Origin: Pohlia nutans
Lineage: Eukaryota; Streptophyta; Bryopsida; Bryales; Mniaceae
Assembly: GCA_022496805.1 (NCBI GenBank)
Contig: CM040099.1
Span: forward strand, 18,894,031 to 18,958,030
Direction: 5' to 3'
Length of the DNA stretch: 64,000 bases
Part shown: piece after piece, positions 59,814 through 64,000 of the stretch
How the letters are laid out: each line of letters opens with the position of its first letter
Position numbering within the stretch: position 1 is the first letter of the stretch
Position numbers and translations under genes: made by a program
Notes under the pieces: model-generated
Database searches by the model: none
What the model was told of the DNA's origin: nothing
The model's input: only the letters and a program-made list of their open reading frames with translations

Positions 59814-62800
59814 ATGTTATCGGGTGATTGCACGGAAGAGTTTCTTCACAAGACTGGACTGGATCTCGAAGGAGATACAAACATGTCACGTGAAGGCGAT
59901 GCAAACATTTCACCTGAAGGTTCGCAAATTCTAACGTACTCACTTACTCCATGGTCTCTGGATTAATATCAATAAGTATTTTATTTGTTGCGTGCATATG
60001 TTGTGCTGCAATGCGTCTAAATGTTATTAATCTGTTTACCTGTTGCAAATTGTTGTTCTGTTGGATTTCGCCATTGCAGCCCCAAGCAATGCCCGCTTTC
60101 AAGAAGAGCCCTTCACACCGGTAGGCCGTGTAATTACTGGAGTGATTGAGAACAATGTCAATCGAACTCCTCCTTCCGCCTTGGCTGCTCTTATCATCTC
60201 TCCAGGAAGTTTGCCAGCCAAGCGGCTTTATTCAGATGCATGGAAGGAGCCGCCTCTTCGTGAACAAGAACCTTCCTCACTCTCTAAAACCAGGCTTTTG
60301 TTCTCGAGGTTCGACATTTTTCCTTAAAAGTGTTTTTTCGTATAATTTGGCTCTTGTAGAACTGCCTTTCAAATATCTTGCTCTGTAGTGCGCTAAGGGG
60401 AGATGTGTGCTTTTCTTTGATCGAGTTCCTGCAAATAATCCTATTCAAGAAGTTCTACTCAATTCAAGCCCTTATTTTTCTCTTGGTACTCTTTCACTAT
60501 GGAACTTTCAATTTGCATCGTAGTTTTTTAGTTCCGTGCGATCATGTCTTTTAGTTGTTCCCTTTCATTATAGCGTTGGGCGATTTCTTCAACAAAATTT
60601 GGTTAGACTGATCAACGAGCTGCAGCTAATTATCATCGATTGTTGTGCCTGAAATTTGCGTTTGGATGTGCTTGTGAAAATAGCAGCCGGGGTCATAAAA
60701 AGACCTCACCCAATAAGTTGCCGATCATTGCCAATCCGAAGTTTGATGATCAAGCCGAGAAGAAGCAGAAGCTAGAGGGAGGGAGGCTTCAGAAGGTATT
60801 TTCTCGAATACAATGGATAAATTTTTCAATTGATAATCCTTGTGTGGTTTTATTGCTTAATAATTCTGCAATTTTTTTTCTACATGCAGCTACTTTATAT
60901 GAAGGATCGATTGCCGAGACCTAAAAATCCTCCAACCCTGACAATACCTCACGAATTCCAGCTTCGGACACAAGAAAGGGCGCTTACTCACCAAGGAGAT
61001 TTAATCAAGGTAAGTTGCAATATTAGAAAAGCACCTGCTTGTAAGATCATATGTCGAGCGGATTTTTTATTTTAGAGGTGGCTACTCTTGCTCATCCTTT
61101 GAAACTAGAGATTTACCTGGTGGCGTCTCTTTAATTGTTCAGCTTTCACCCTTTGTTTCGATGGCTGAAAGAGTTCGAAGATTTCACACAAAGACCCCAG
61201 AACGTTATCGTGTCCCCAGCCATAATACGGAATTTCAGGTGAAAACTCTTCACTTGTAGCATATGCATTCGTAGTCAAGAGATTCAAGAGAGCGCATCAG
61301 GGGAATATTGAGGTTCTCTTTGTTGTCATTGCCGTCTTGTTTGATAAGTGAATTACCTTATCAATTGGGATTATGGTTTATGATCAGGCCAAAGTACCGA
61401 GCAAAGTACACGAGCACGATAAAGAGCTGAAGTTGACAGTTGCAAAGTCTCCTGAATTCGAAACAACTCTGAGAGCTCGCCCTCCAAAGTTTGTTATCTC
61501 ACATCAACTCTTTTGTTTTACATAAATATCAGGATCTTCAAAGTTATCTTCCAATGAAAGTTCATTTAGAGCCATATCTTGACATAGACGCTTGTGTCGC
61601 AAAAGTAATGATGGAGCATACATACAAGGGCTTCATTATTGTGAAACAGAGCTTGCTAATATGCTGATGTTCTTATCATCGCCATCAGCAACATGGTCCC
61701 AAAGTTATTAATATGTTACCCAGTCATGATCAGGTCACTTCATCACAATTACGTATTTTCAGTTTTGTAGCAGTTGATGTGCCAGAAGTTGATGTGGTTG
61801 GATATGCTGAACAGGGTTAAAAGTGCAGCAGAACTTGAAGAGGAAATGTTGGCCAAGATACCCAAATTCAAAGCTCTTCCACTGCCAAAGAAGGTGACTA
61901 CTTGTCCCAAAGTGAAGGTTTTGCTATATCTGTGTCCGGAAACTTGCACCAGTCATAATTAGTTTAATCACATTTATAACATGTTATAAGCTGTTGTTAG
62001 ACTGCGATTGCGATAGTCCAATTTATCCCTATGAAACGCAACGGAGGACCTACCGTGTATCAAAGATTTTGATCGAGCTTCAAGTTTCCACTTCTGCGTA
62101 GATATACCAAACTTTTTACTAACGAGATGTAGAGAATACTGCGAGGAAGTTGTGGCAAAGTGGTTACTTTCCTGCTCTGTAACTGACGATTTTGGAATTT
62201 TTTCGCGCAGATTCTGGAGGCACCTGAGTTGCCCACCTTTACAAAATCCAAACCGCAGGTGCAAGAGTTTCAGGTGATTTTCTATCAGACCCACATGAGG
62301 GACCTTCAGGTTATAGACATTACGAGTTCATTGATAAGCATGCTTTTTAGAGCGTCCAAATCTTCCGTCAGAAGCGAGTCTACTGTGCTGCACGATATTT
62401 ATTTTTGACGAGTTACACTTTATTATCAACGTCTTGTAATTGATTGATCGTCAACAGGAGTTTCACTTCCACACCATGGATCGAGCGCAACATTATGCAA
62501 GCTCATTATCTTCTTCATCTTCGGATTCTCTCTCCGCCCTGGTGTGCATTGAACCTTATCCGCCCTGAGGATGAGAGTGCATTCTGGTAGTTTGTACAAT
62601 TTCTGCGACTCTTGCGTCCTAGGATTTGTCTTTTCAACGTTATGCTGAAAATGAGTGTAAACGTGTGCAGCAGAATGTTTCGAAGCCAACAAGAGGCCTT
62701 ACAAAACCACGCCCACCGCAACTTGAAACAGCTAATCGTGCGCGGCCTTCTACGTATGAGCACGCTCCCGTCATTGTTGAACTCTGATCTCTAATTACCA

Positions 62801-64000
62801 ACATTCGGTCTTACGGTTTGCCCTCATGTTTATCATCATCCTTCTAGTTACATGAATCAGTAATGCTTGGCCTTCGAATGACGAGACTAGAAAATGGAAA
62901 TTATTTTCAGGATGAAAAGTCGGGAAGAGCTAGAAGAAGAGGAACTCGCAAAGGTGTCCAAGTTTAAAGCACTTCCACTCAACAAAAAGGTGAGAACACT
63001 GTGGTATTCTGTTCCTGTCATCTCGTAGAAATGAAGCCAGTGTAGAAGTAATGGCGCTGTTCTCTGAAATTTGAATACGAAACTAGCCATACAGAGTTTG
63101 AAATCCTTGTTTTTGTTCACTTGAGATGGTTCCAAGAGGAATGCATCAAACGATGCGTTGAATTTCAACCTAACTCCTGGTATTGAAATTCGGAAGTCTA
63201 AATTTGCACTCGCAGATTTTGGAAAGCAAGGGCGATCTCGGTGTTCCTCGGAATCAGCAACGAGAGGTTACTGTGCCACAAGTGAGTCATCTTTTAACAA
63301 GGTCACATGTTTGTAAAGACAGTAGTTGTACTGCTTGAGCTCGAGTTACTGTTTCTAACTGGGGTTGGTTTCCTCTATTCGTTGTAGGAATTTCACTTTA
63401 AAACTGATGAACGTGCACATTCACGTGATCCAGCTTCTCTCGCCGACCAAGTATTGAAAGTAAGTAGGAATCCTGGAACCAAGATATGCAACAGAAATGC
63501 CTTTAAGTAGCAAATTTTGTGCGGCTAAGCGGATCTTTTTAATTAAGAAACTTATATTTTGAATTTAACTGTATTGCATGGATAGCTTTCATTAAGCAAG
63601 CCAAGCAAGGATACAGCAACCTTACGGCCAACTATTCCAAAACCTTTCCATCTGGCGACTGATGTACGTACTTTCTCCAAATTGATTCTTAAAAGGCAAT
63701 GATTTTTATTGGTCCGATGTGCTCAAGCAATATTATCTTTTCCACTGATAGATTTCATTGCATTTACTATTTGTTTGTAGAGTGCATGTACATGTACTAC
63801 ATATCTCAGTACCGTGAAGATACATTCCATAATTCAGTTGTTGTGATTGTATTTTTGTATTGACTGAATATGTACATAAAGAAGAATTTTGATATTTTGG
63901 AAAAAAGATGTAGCTGGAAGATTTTAACATTTTATATTACTGTAACTGACATTCATACTTTGTTTCTCTAACAGGACCGAGGATTGGCAAAAGAAATGAG
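59814..64000 (+). CDS. TPX2: TPX2, spindle assembly factor, 3' part beyond the window
   Basis: Fifteen exons in phase: 59814-59919, 60080-60308, 60687-60795, 60890-61009, 61143-61238, 61388-61488, 61815-61893, 62211-62273, 62458-62541, 62671-62753, 62911-62989, 63216-63281, 63388-63459, 63586-63663, 63975-edge; about 463 residues so far. TPX2 nucleates spindle microtubules and activates Aurora kinase under Ran/importin control. Diagnostic motifs are the duplicated modules VKSAAELEEEMLAKIPKFKA and MKSREELEEEELAKVSKFKA, each followed by LPL-KK-ILE and then EFHF-T--RA, plus FQLRTQERALTHQGDLIK. Intron donors and acceptors are canonical throughout. The start (ATG 59814, MLSGDCTEEF) is the first ATG in phase, but the Aurora-binding N-terminus of Arabidopsis TPX2 is not recognisable, so an upstream exon may be missing or the N-terminus is divergent. 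Confidence 0.9.

Noticed and set aside
1..64000. CRISPR arrays, bacterial operons, rRNA or tRNA genes, integrated virus
   Set aside because: None seen. Repeats are tandem minisatellites or TIR transposons, introns are spliceosomal, and no tRNA cloverleaf, rRNA core or viral polymerase/capsid motif was noticed by eye.

Overview
The window is nuclear DNA from a land plant. It shows GT-AG introns, plant-type gene families, plant telomere motifs (TTTAGGG class) and very AT-rich intergenic DNA filled with short inverted-repeat transposons. An intronless member of the PAO2/3/4 polyamine oxidase clade and the unusual MITE content make me lean toward a non-seed plant (bryophyte, lycophyte or fern). 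That is inference; the sequence does not name a species.

Six genes can be read with confidence. (1) 8.4-11.4 kb, + strand: a five-coding-exon gene for an uncharacterised nuclear-type protein with a B-box-like Cys/His motif. (2) 17.4-18.9 kb, - strand: an intronless FAD polyamine oxidase. (3) 25.0-31.7 kb, + strand: a TAPT1/POD1-family membrane protein in at least eleven exons. (4) 32.7-33.6 kb, - strand: an intronless NHL/LEA-2 membrane protein. (5) 42.6-49.6 kb, - strand: a seven-exon DEAD-box-like protein that has lost its catalytic residues. (6) 59.8 kb to the right edge, + strand: the spindle assembly factor TPX2, cut off by the window. A decayed BED/hAT transposase (54.0-55.5 kb) and a broken LRR receptor fragment (55.9-56.2 kb), both on the - strand, are the only other protein remains I recognise.

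Everything else is mostly non-autonomous DNA transposons: a large family flanked by TTAA with CCCCTAAAG termini (piggyBac-like by target site), a TACCGTA family, Stowaway-like CTCCCTCC elements, Tourist-like TAA/TTA elements, a MULE-like element with a 9-bp target duplication and a hAT-like element with an 8-bp duplication. Many sit inside introns, some are nested, and one touches the stop codon of the polyamine oxidase. In the DEAD-like gene a transposon-bearing segment is triplicated in tandem together with the end of exon 2 and its splice donor.

The genes are unrelated in function (polyamine catabolism, ER membrane, membrane/stress, probable ribosome biogenesis, mitosis), as expected for ordinary plant chromosomal neighbours. 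I see no operon-like or clustered pathway.
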